Made by a program: the position numbers and the translations under genes
Part shown: positions 6,290-13,142 of the stretch, in pieces
Position numbering within the stretch: position 1 is the first letter of the stretch
Layout: every line of letters starts with the position of its first letter
The notes under the pieces: generated by a model
What the model was told of the DNA's origin: nothing
The model's input: the letters and a program-made list of their open reading frames with translations, nothing else
Database searches by the model: none
Assembly (NCBI GenBank): GCA_016293205.1
Contig: JAEDES010000024.1
Coordinates: 1 to 15,498 of the forward strand
Length of the DNA: 15,498 nucleotides
Reading direction: 5' to 3'
Source of the DNA: Bacilli bacterium
GTDB taxonomy: Bacteria; Bacillota_I; Bacilli_A; RF39; UBA660

Positions 6290-6970
6290 ATGAAAAAGAG
6301 AATGAAAGTAAATAATTTATTTAAAAATAGAGTTAATATATTTGATAAAGTTTCATTTGGTATTAGTTTAGTTCCTATATTGACAATGATGACTATGTTT
6401 ACTCAATTTTTTAGAGAAGGGTTAGTTGTTAATGGAACACATTTTGCAGATGAAAGTTTATTTGCATCTATTTGGGATGTTTCTATGAATTTCTTAGGAC
6501 ATGTTAGTAGTTTTCAAATATTTGTATTAGCTGCATTATTTATTTATCAAGTTTGGTTTACAATTAATTTCTTTGTTACAAAACTTGATGGTCGTAAGAG
6601 AAAGAAAACTCATGATTTAGGATTATTTATTTTATGTTGTTCTATATGGGTTGCTATATTAGTATTTGCAGCAATATTTGTATTTGCTATTTGGGATTTT
6701 AGTTGGTTATTAGTATGGTTTGTAGGATTAATTAATTCTTTCCAACCAATGACAAGTATTATAATTATTGCTTTAGGTTTAGCATTAATTTATATAATTG
6801 TTTCTTTAAAATATATTCTTACTAAAGGATTTGATAAATACTTAAAAGAATGTGAAAAGAGTGACTATGAATTTGATAAAGGTGAATTAATGGTTGGGGT
6901 AATTAAAATATTAGTTATTTTGTTATTCTCAGTAATTACTTCTTTTCAATTTATTAATATAATTATGTAA
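6290..6970 (+). CDS. Multi-pass membrane protein of unknown function
   Basis: A 226-residue protein I do not recognise. The N-terminus is basic (KKRMK), followed by about five or six hydrophobic segments: roughly 19-40, 73-98, 108-130, 132-150 (these two may be one hairpin), 154-177 and 200-226. A basic loop GRKRKK (101-106) and an acidic, lysine-rich loop (180-199) are likely cytoplasmic. The 41-72 loop (NGTHFADES) is probably outside. There are no catalytic motifs and no transporter signature. The start at 6290 is set by the GAGAGG ribosome site and the promoter. The gene is monocistronic, bounded by terminators, and the C-terminus ends inside the last helix right at its own terminator. Confidence 0.75.
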   Translation: MKKRMKVNNLFKNRVNIFDKVSFGISLVPILTMMTMFTQFFREGLVVNGTHFADESLFASIWDVSMNFLGHVSSFQIFVLAALFIYQVWFTINFFVTKLDGRKRKKTHDLGLFILCCSIWVAILVFAAIFVFAIWDFSWLLVWFVGLINSFQPMTSIIIIALGLALIYIIVSLKYILTKGFDKYLKECEKSDYEFDKGELMVGVIKILVILLFSVITSFQFINIIM

Positions 6971-6994
6971 AGATGTCTTGATGACATCTTTTTT
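6969..6994 (+). terminator. Terminator after the membrane protein gene
   Basis: A 9-bp stem pairs 6969-6977 (AAAGATGTC) with 6983-6991 around TTGAT, with a T-run to 6994. The last two bases of the TAA stop codon form the base of the stem. Confidence 0.85.
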
Positions 6995-7009
6995 ATTTTG
7001 TTCTTTTTA

Positions 7010-7032
7010 AAAACAAATGTTCGTGTTATAAT
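7010..7032 (+). promoter_or_regulatory. LexA/DinR-like SOS box overlapping the uvrX promoter
   Basis: Bases 7010-7023 (AAAACAAATGTTCG) match 12 of 14 positions of the Bacillus SOS-box pattern CGAACRNRYGTTYG; only the first two bases differ. It directly abuts an extended -10, TGTTATAAT (7024-7032), so a bound repressor would block RNA polymerase. There is no good -35. GGTGAT (7039-7044) is the ribosome site for the ATG at 7050. The downstream genes are classic SOS translesion genes, which strengthens the call. Confidence 0.65.
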
Positions 7033-7049
7033 TGTTTTGGTGATAATGA

Positions 7050-8543
7050 ATGAATAGGGTATATATGTGTATTGATTTAAAAAGTTTTTATGCATCTGTA
7101 GAGTGTAGAGAAAGAAATTTAGATCCTATGACTACTAATTTAGTTGTTGCAGATTCATCTCGTACTGAAAAAACTATTTGTTTAGCAGTATCGCCATCAT
7201 TAAAAAGTTTTGGCTTACCTGGTAGAGCGAGATTGTTTGAAGTAGTACAAAAACTTAAACAAGTTAATGCTGAAAGAAAAAGAAAAATTAATGGTAAATT
7301 TAGAGGTAAAAGTTATAATGGAGAAGAACTTAAAAATAATAAGTATTTAGAAGTTGATTATATAGTTGCTCCTCCTCAAATGAAATTATATATAGATTAT
7401 AGTTCAAAGATTTATAATGTTTATTTAAAATATGTTTCTAGTGAAGATATATATGTTTATTCTATAGATGAAGTATTTATTGATATTACTAATTATTTAG
7501 GTATTTATAAGATGAGTCCTAGTGAATTAGTTACTAAAATGATTAGAGATGTATATGAGACTACTGGAATTATTGCAACAGCGGGTATTGGTACTAATAT
7601 GTATCTTTGTAAGGTTGCAATGGATATAGTTGCAAAACATGTAGATGCAGATGAATATGGGGTTAGAGTTGCTTCTTTAGATGAAGAAAGTTATAAGAGA
7701 CTTTTATGGGAACATAAACCTTTAACTGATTTTTGGAGAGTAGGAAAAGGATATGCTAAAAAATTAGAAAAATATAATATTAAGACTATGGGTGATATTG
7801 CAAGATGCTCTATAGAAAATGAGAATTTATTATTTAAGTTATTTGGAGTAAATGCAGAACTTTTGATAGATCATGCTTGGGGGATTGAACCAGTTACAAT
7901 GAAAGATGTTAAGAATTATAAACCTAATGTTAATAGTTTGGGTACTGGTCAAGTATTACATTGTCCGTATGATTATGAAAAGACAAAGTTAATTGTAAAA
8001 GAAATGATAGATTTATTAGTTTTAGATTTAGTTAGAAAGAAAAAAGTTTGTGATAAGATCGTTCTTACAATTGGATATGATATTGAGAATTTAGAAAATC
8101 CTAAGATACTTGAAATTTATGATGGTGAAGTTACAATTGATTTTTATGGTAGATGTGTACCTAAACATAGTCATGGGACAATAAGTATTGATTATCAGAC
8201 TTCTTCTAGCGAAGTTTTATGTAGTAAGACTTTAGAGTTATTTGAAAGAATAGTTGATAAGAGATTGTTAGTTAGAAGAATTAATATGGCTTTTTTAAAT
8301 GTAGTTGATAAAGATAAAGCTACAAATACAAGAATAATTAAACAAGTTGATCTATTTAATATGGATGATGAAGAATTATTTGAAGATAAGGTTACTAATC
8401 AAAAAGAAGAAGAAAAACTTCAACTGGTAATGATCAATTTAAAGAATAAATATGGGAAGAATGCTATTTTGAAAGGAATGAATTTAGAAGAAGGTGGCAC
8501 TACTATAGAAAGAAATAATCAAATAGGAGGACATAAGGCATGA
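7050..8543 (+). CDS. uvrX: Y-family translesion DNA polymerase (UvrX/YqjW-like)
   Basis: A 497-residue DinB/UmuC-superfamily polymerase of the UvrX/YqjW type, which copies past damaged template bases. Visible are the N-terminal palm motif CIDLKSFYASVEC (Asp9), the catalytic YSIDEVFIDI (Asp140, Glu141), ATAGIGTNMYLCKVAMDI in the palm (about 175-192), helix-hairpin-helix-like residues around 225-265, and a little-finger region after about 300. A beta-clamp binding motif QVDLF lies at 432-436. The protein is longer than the 410-420 residues usual for Bacillus relatives; the extra length is a lysine/glutamate-rich tail after the clamp motif. The stop overlaps the yolD-like start (ATGA). Regulation by LexA is likely from the upstream box. 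UmuC-like naming is also reasonable. Confidence 0.9.
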   Translation: MNRVYMCIDLKSFYASVECRERNLDPMTTNLVVADSSRTEKTICLAVSPSLKSFGLPGRARLFEVVQKLKQVNAERKRKINGKFRGKSYNGEELKNNKYLEVDYIVAPPQMKLYIDYSSKIYNVYLKYVSSEDIYVYSIDEVFIDITNYLGIYKMSPSELVTKMIRDVYETTGIIATAGIGTNMYLCKVAMDIVAKHVDADEYGVRVASLDEESYKRLLWEHKPLTDFWRVGKGYAKKLEKYNIKTMGDIARCSIENENLLFKLFGVNAELLIDHAWGIEPVTMKDVKNYKPNVNSLGTGQVLHCPYDYEKTKLIVKEMIDLLVLDLVRKKKVCDKIVLTIGYDIENLENPKILEIYDGEVTIDFYGRCVPKHSHGTISIDYQTSSSEVLCSKTLELFERIVDKRLLVRRINMAFLNVVDKDKATNTRIIKQVDLFNMDDEELFEDKVTNQKEEEKLQLVMINLKNKYGKNAILKGMNLEEGGTTIERNNQIGGHKA

Positions 8544-8929
8544 GTAAGTATGATGACATTATTAATTTAAAAAGACCTGAGTCAAGACATATACCTATGT
8601 CTATAACTAATAGAGCGGCTCAATTTGCTCCTTTTTCAGCTTTGACAGGTTATGATGAAGCAATTAGGGAAACATCACGTATCACGAGTGAAAAACATGA
8701 ATTAAGTGATGGTAAAATTGAAATTATAAATAATAGGTTAAATGAAATTAAAAATAAGGGAATAAAACGAGTAAAAATTACTTATTTTGTTAAAGATAAA
8801 TTTAAGAGTGGTGGAGAATATATTACTGAAGAAGTAGAGATTAAAAAGATCGATAGTTATAATGAAAAGCTGGTTTGTTTGAAACTTAATATTTCTTTTG
8901 ATGATATACTTGAAATTGATTTAATTTAA
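8540..8929 (+). CDS. YolD-like protein, partner of the Y-family polymerase
   Basis: A 129-residue YolD-like family protein. It has the family's typical start, DDIINLKRPESRHIPMS, then the conserved NRAAQFAPFSALTGYDEAIRETSR (residues about 26-49), and a C-terminal beta-rich half. In Bacillus, yolD-like genes pair with uvrX/yqjW and are SOS-induced; the family is proposed to act with the polymerase in a UmuD-like role. The start overlaps the uvrX stop by 4 bp (ATGA), and a perfect AGGAGG (8525-8530) lies inside the end of uvrX, indicating translational coupling. The stop codon forms part of the terminator stem. Confidence 0.9.
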   Translation: MSKYDDIINLKRPESRHIPMSITNRAAQFAPFSALTGYDEAIRETSRITSEKHELSDGKIEIINNRLNEIKNKGIKRVKITYFVKDKFKSGGEYITEEVEIKKIDSYNEKLVCLKLNISFDDILEIDLI

Positions 8930-8951
8930 GACTTTTTTTAAGGTCTTTTTT
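8928..8951 (+). terminator. Terminator of the uvrX-yolD operon
   Basis: An 8-bp stem pairs 8928-8935 (AAGACTTT) with 8940-8947 (AAGGTCTT, one G-T pair) around TTTT, followed by a T-run to 8951. The stop codon overlaps the stem base. Confidence 0.8.
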
Positions 8952-8952
8952 A

Positions 8953-8981
8953 TTGACTAAAAAAATGTAATTTTATATAAT
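8953..8981 (+). promoter_or_regulatory. Promoter of the ABC exporter operon
   Basis: A -35 TTGACT (8953-8958), exactly 17 bp of spacer, and perfect -10 TATAAT (8976-8981). This is one of the best sigma-A-type promoters in the window. Transcription near 8988 leaves a leader of about 70 bases. Confidence 0.75.
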
Positions 8982-8997
8982 GTAGTAGCATACTTTT

Positions 8998-9057
8998 ATG
9001 CAGTGTGAGAGGTTTTTAATATTAATAAATAAATTATTAATTAGAAAGGAATTATAA
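8998..9057 (+). other. ABC operon leader: inverted repeat and possible 19-codon upstream ORF
   Basis: The leader contains a perfect inverted repeat, ATTAATAA (9021-9028) and TTATTAAT (9034-9041), five bases apart, which could be an operator or an RNA hairpin. A short frame also runs from ATG 8998 for 19 codons, and its TAA (9055-9057) overlaps the ABC start codon as TAATG. The short frame has no Shine-Dalgarno sequence, so its translation is uncertain. A small GCATA/TATGC hairpin covers its start. Confidence 0.35.
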
Positions 9058-10817
9058 TGATTAAGTTATTAAAGAAAATGCATAAAAAAGAAGTTATTTA
9101 TGCGATAATTTGTATTTGTTTAGTAGCATTTCATGTTCAATTTGAATTAAAGATTCCTGATTATATGAGTGCAATTACAAGACTTGTACAAACTGATGGT
9201 AGCAAGATGATTGATATTTTAGAACAAGGTGCATTAATGATAGGCTGTGCTTTAATTAGTTTAATTTGTTCTATTACTGTTGGTTTCTTTGCTGCTAGAG
9301 TTTCTTCTGGTTTTTCTATGAATATTAGAAGAAGAATATTTGAAAAAGTTGAGAAGATGGGGCTTACTGAAATTAATAAGTTTTCTACTAGTAGTTTAAT
9401 TACTAGAACTACTAATGATGTTACTCAAATAGAAATGGTTATTGGTTTTGGTTTACAAGCTATGGTAAAAGCTCCTATAATGGCAGCATCTGCTATATTT
9501 AAGATTTTAGATAAAGGATTTGAATGGTCTATTCTTGTAGCAGTATGTGTTTCTATACTTTTATTAGTTGTAGGTACATTAATGGCTATTGTATTACCTA
9601 GATTTGAACTTGTACAAAAGTTAATTGATAAGATTAATGGTGTTACTAGAGAAAATTTAAGTGGTATTCGTGTAATTAGAGCATTTAATGCAGAAAAGTA
9701 TCAAACTAATAAGTTTAATGAAGTTAATGAAGAATTAACTAAGACTCAATTATTTAACCAAAGATGTTTTGAAATTATGAATCCAACTATGAATTTGGTT
9801 AATCATGGTTTAACTCTTGGTATTTATACTATTGGAGCGATATTAATTAATAAAGCAGGATTTAGTGATAAACTTACTTTATTTAGTAATATGGTGGTAT
9901 TTTCAAGTTATGGAATGCATGTAATTATGTCATTTTTGATGTTATCTATGATATTTATGATGATTCCACGTGCACAAATATCTGCTAAACGTATTAATGC
10001 TGTTTTAGATGAAGAAATTAGTGTTATTGATGGAGAATTTAATGGTAAATGTGATGAAGTGGGGACAGTTGAATTTAAGGATGTTTCATTTAAATATCCT
10101 GATGCTGATGAATATATATTAGAAAATATTTCATTTAAAGTTAATAAGGGTGAAACTATTGCATTTATTGGATCTACTGGTAGTGGTAAATCTACTTTAA
10201 TTAATTTAGTTCCTAGATTTTATGATGCATCACTTGGATCAGTATTAGTCGATGGAATTAATGTAAAAGATTATAAGTTGAAAGATTTACATAATAAACT
10301 TGGATATGTTCCTCAAAGAGCGGTGATGTTTACTGGTACTGTTTCATCTAATGTTAGTTATGGTGATAATGGTAAAGAAGCTATTTCTTTAGATAAAATT
10401 AAAAAAGCTGTTAGCATTGCTCAAGGAGAAGAGTTTGTATCTAAAATGGAAAATACGTATGATGCTCATATTGCTCGTGGAGGTACTAATGTAAGTGGTG
10501 GTCAAAAACAAAGACTTGCTATTGCTAGAGCTATTGCAAGAGAGCCAGAAATTTATATATTTGATGATAGTTTCTCTGCACTTGATTATAAGACTGATAG
10601 TGTTTTAAGAAAGGAATTAAAGAAATATACAAAAGATGCTACTTGTATGATAGTTGCTCAAAGAATTGGAACTATTATTAATGCAGATAAAATAATAGTT
10701 TTAGATGAAGGAAAATGTGTTGGTATGGGTACTCATAAAGAACTTCTTAAGAATTGTGAAGTTTATAAGGAGATTGCCTTATCACAATTATCAAAGGAGG
10801 AATTAGACAATGCCTAG
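9057..10817 (+). CDS. ABC exporter half-transporter, degenerate-site subunit
   Basis: A 586-residue type IV (multidrug/lipid exporter-type) half-transporter. A six-helix membrane domain occupies roughly 1-315 and a nucleotide-binding domain roughly 340-580. Visible are Walker A GSTGSGKST (372-380), an intact signature VSGGQ (479-483), and Walker B IYIFDD (499-504). The catalytic Glu after Walker B is Asp504, and the switch His is Gln535 (VAQR), so its own ATP site is probably weak or inactive. This is the pattern of one partner in heterodimeric exporters such as BmrCD or TM287/288. AAAGGA precedes the ATG. The stop overlaps the next gene by 8 bp. The substrate cannot be inferred. Confidence 0.9.
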   Translation: MIKLLKKMHKKEVIYAIICICLVAFHVQFELKIPDYMSAITRLVQTDGSKMIDILEQGALMIGCALISLICSITVGFFAARVSSGFSMNIRRRIFEKVEKMGLTEINKFSTSSLITRTTNDVTQIEMVIGFGLQAMVKAPIMAASAIFKILDKGFEWSILVAVCVSILLLVVGTLMAIVLPRFELVQKLIDKINGVTRENLSGIRVIRAFNAEKYQTNKFNEVNEELTKTQLFNQRCFEIMNPTMNLVNHGLTLGIYTIGAILINKAGFSDKLTLFSNMVVFSSYGMHVIMSFLMLSMIFMMIPRAQISAKRINAVLDEEISVIDGEFNGKCDEVGTVEFKDVSFKYPDADEYILENISFKVNKGETIAFIGSTGSGKSTLINLVPRFYDASLGSVLVDGINVKDYKLKDLHNKLGYVPQRAVMFTGTVSSNVSYGDNGKEAISLDKIKKAVSIAQGEEFVSKMENTYDAHIARGGTNVSGGQKQRLAIARAIAREPEIYIFDDSFSALDYKTDSVLRKELKKYTKDATCMIVAQRIGTIINADKIIVLDEGKCVGMGTHKELLKNCEVYKEIALSQLSKEELDNA

Positions 10818-12954
10818 ACCTGGTGGACCTAGAGGACATGAAGCATCTAAGGACTTTAAAGGTTCGATGATTAGATTAATTAAAAATCTTAGTCCTTGGA
10901 AAGCAGTAATGATCTTTGCTTTAACACTTGCAATGATTAGTGCTCTTTTAGCTTTAATTACTCCTAATAAATTAAGTGATTTTGCTGATATTATATCAAA
11001 TGGATTGATTCCTAAGACTGAGGTTTTAGAAGATATTGGAGTTAAAATTAGTGAAAATATTGCATCTATTGATATAGAAAAGAAATTAAATAAATTAGAA
11101 GATGAAGTAAAATTATCAAAAGATGAAAAAGTGTATGTTAGAGGTATTTTAAGTGCTTTAGAAGAAGCTAATGAAGAAGAAAGTTTTGCATTAGTTTTAT
11201 CTTTACCTGATAAAGTGCTTGAATATTTATTTGAAGATTTTAAATATGATAATGTTTTAATTAGTTCTAAAGATCAAGTTAAAATGATTAGATTATTAAC
11301 TAGTGAAGAAGAACTTACTGATTTAGAAGCTTTACCTAAATCTATTTATGGGTTAGTTAAACCTACTATTGATATGGATGAAGTTAAGAGATTAGCTATT
11401 ATAATGGGATGTTTATATATTTTTAGTGCTTTATTTAGTTTTATAGAAGGTATTTCTACTACAACTGTATCTAATTTATTTGCAAAAAGTTTAAGAGATA
11501 GAATTAGTAAAAAGATTAATAGATTACCACTAAAATATTTTGATTCTCACGAAAATGGTGATGTATTGTCTCGAGTTACTAATGATGTTGATACTATAGC
11601 TCAAAATTTTAATAATAGTTTAGCTACTATAGTTACATCTGGCACTTTATGGTTAGGATGTATATTTATGATGTTTATTACTAACTGGATTTTGGCTTTA
11701 ACAGCAATACTTTCTAGTATTATTGGATTATCATTAATGTTTTTAATACTTAATAAGTCTCAAAAATACTTTATTCAAAGACAAATTGAATTAGGTAATA
11801 TCAATGGCTATATTGAAGAAATTTATTCAGGTCATAATGTAGTTAAAGCATATAATGGAGAAGATGATGCTTTAAGTAGATTTGATGAATTAAACTTGAA
11901 ACTTTATAGTTCTAACAGAAAAAGTCAATTCTTATCGGGATTAATGCATCCTATTATGGGATTTACTGGTAACTTCGGTTATGTAATGGTTTGTGTAGTG
12001 GGAGCATTACTTACAATGAATGATATTATTTCATTTGGTGTTATTGTTGCATTTATGATTTATGTTAGATTATTTACTAATCCTTTAAATCAAATTGCTC
12101 AAGCAATGGGTAGTTTACAATCTACAGCAGCTGCAAGTGAAAGAGTATTTGAATTCTTAGATGAAAAAGAAATGAGTGATCAAAAAGATATTTCAAGAAG
12201 ATTAAATCGTTCTAAAGTTAAGGGTGAAATTTCATTTAAAAATGTTAAATTTGGATATGATCCTGGTAGAATGATTATTAAGGATTTCTCAGTAAATGTT
12301 AAACCTGGTCAAAAGATTGCTATTGTTGGACCAACAGGTGCAGGAAAAACAACTATGGTTAATTTACTTATGAAATTCTATGAAATAAATAATGGTCAAA
12401 TATTAATAGATGGTGTTCCTACTAGTGAATTAACTAGAGAAAATATCCATGAATTATTTATAATGGTATTACAAGATACTTGGTTATTTGAAGGTACTAT
12501 TAGAGATAATGTTAAGTTCAATAAAGAAGATGTTAGTGATAGAGAAATTTGGGAAGCATTAAGAGTAGTAGGGGTAGATCATTTTGTTAGAACATTACCT
12601 GGAGGACTTGATTATGTAATTGGAGATAATGATACTATTAGTTCAGGACAAAAACAATTACTTACAATTGCTAGAGGTATGATTGAAGATGCACCATTCC
12701 TTATCTTAGATGAAGCTACATCAAACGTTGATACACGTACAGAAGAATTAGTACAAAAAGCAATGGATAAGTTAACAGAAGGAAGAACTTCATTTATTAT
12801 TGCTCATAGATTAAGTACTATTAAGAATGCTGATTTAATTCTTGTTATGAGTGAAGGTAATATCATTGAACAAGGAAATCACGAAGAATTATTAAAGAAA
12901 AATGGATTCTATGCTAATCTTTATAATTCACAATTTGAAAGAACAGAGGAGTAG
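10810..12954 (+). CDS. ABC exporter half-transporter, catalytic-site subunit with large external insert
   Basis: The 714-residue partner of the preceding half-transporter. The nucleotide-binding domain (about 475-714) has Walker A GPTGAGKTT (507-515), Walker B LILDE with catalytic Glu635, and His666, all canonical. Its signature is ISSGQ (610-614) instead of LSGGQ. Paired with the upstream subunit, this gives one competent and one degenerate ATP site. The length exceeds the usual 580-620 residues because about 130 residues rich in Glu, Lys and Leu (roughly 60-190) are inserted between the first and second membrane helices, predicted outside the membrane. The N-terminus MPRPGGPRG is Pro/Gly/Arg-rich. 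AAAGGAGGAA within the end of the upstream gene serves as the ribosome site, indicating coupled translation. Confidence 0.9.
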   Translation: MPRPGGPRGHEASKDFKGSMIRLIKNLSPWKAVMIFALTLAMISALLALITPNKLSDFADIISNGLIPKTEVLEDIGVKISENIASIDIEKKLNKLEDEVKLSKDEKVYVRGILSALEEANEEESFALVLSLPDKVLEYLFEDFKYDNVLISSKDQVKMIRLLTSEEELTDLEALPKSIYGLVKPTIDMDEVKRLAIIMGCLYIFSALFSFIEGISTTTVSNLFAKSLRDRISKKINRLPLKYFDSHENGDVLSRVTNDVDTIAQNFNNSLATIVTSGTLWLGCIFMMFITNWILALTAILSSIIGLSLMFLILNKSQKYFIQRQIELGNINGYIEEIYSGHNVVKAYNGEDDALSRFDELNLKLYSSNRKSQFLSGLMHPIMGFTGNFGYVMVCVVGALLTMNDIISFGVIVAFMIYVRLFTNPLNQIAQAMGSLQSTAAASERVFEFLDEKEMSDQKDISRRLNRSKVKGEISFKNVKFGYDPGRMIIKDFSVNVKPGQKIAIVGPTGAGKTTMVNLLMKFYEINNGQILIDGVPTSELTRENIHELFIMVLQDTWLFEGTIRDNVKFNKEDVSDREIWEALRVVGVDHFVRTLPGGLDYVIGDNDTISSGQKQLLTIARGMIEDAPFLILDEATSNVDTRTEELVQKAMDKLTEGRTSFIIAHRLSTIKNADLILVMSEGNIIEQGNHEELLKKNGFYANLYNSQFERTEE

Positions 12955-12979
12955 GAATACTTCTCTTTTTTTGTTTTTT
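12945..12979 (+). terminator. Terminator of the ABC operon
   Basis: A 9-bp stem pairs 12945-12953 (AGAGGAGTA) with 12958-12966 around GGAA, followed by TTTTTTTGTTTTTT. The TAG stop codon (12952-12954) lies at the top of the stem. Confidence 0.85.
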
Positions 12980-13013
12980 GTTGATTTGGATTATTTGTAA
13001 TTAAAGATGATAT

Positions 13014-13076
13014 TATAATTTTTGGTCACGATTATTGTGGAGGTTAAACAAACATAAATTTGTTTACTTTTTCTTT
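13014..13076 (+). other. Possible short transcript: -10, orphan ribosome site, hairpin and T-tract
   Basis: A perfect TATAAT (13014-13019, weak -35) is followed by GTGGAGG (13037-13043), which looks like a ribosome site but has no start codon at a usable distance. Next is a perfect 8-bp inverted repeat, TAAACAAA (13045-13052) and TTTGTTTA (13059-13066), then CTTTTTCTTTT. Together these could make a roughly 50-base RNA, or a transcription-attenuation or anti-SD structure. No family is recognised. Confidence 0.3.
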
Positions 13077-13079
13077 TGG

Positions 13080-13116
13080 TTTTAGACTTGTAAAAAGTTT
13101 TAAAATAGTCTAAAAT
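13080..13116 (+). promoter_or_regulatory. Promoter of the Pro/Val-rich protein gene, with overlapping inverted repeat
   Basis: A -35 TTGTAA (13088-13093), 17-bp spacer, and -10 TAAAAT (13111-13116). A perfect 9-bp inverted repeat, TTTTAGACT (13080-13088) and AGTCTAAAA (13107-13115), brackets the promoter; its arms overlap the start of the -35 and most of the -10, so it could be an operator. Transcription is predicted near 13123. Confidence 0.55.
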
Positions 13117-13142
13117 TAGATATAGTAGGATAGGTGAATAAT

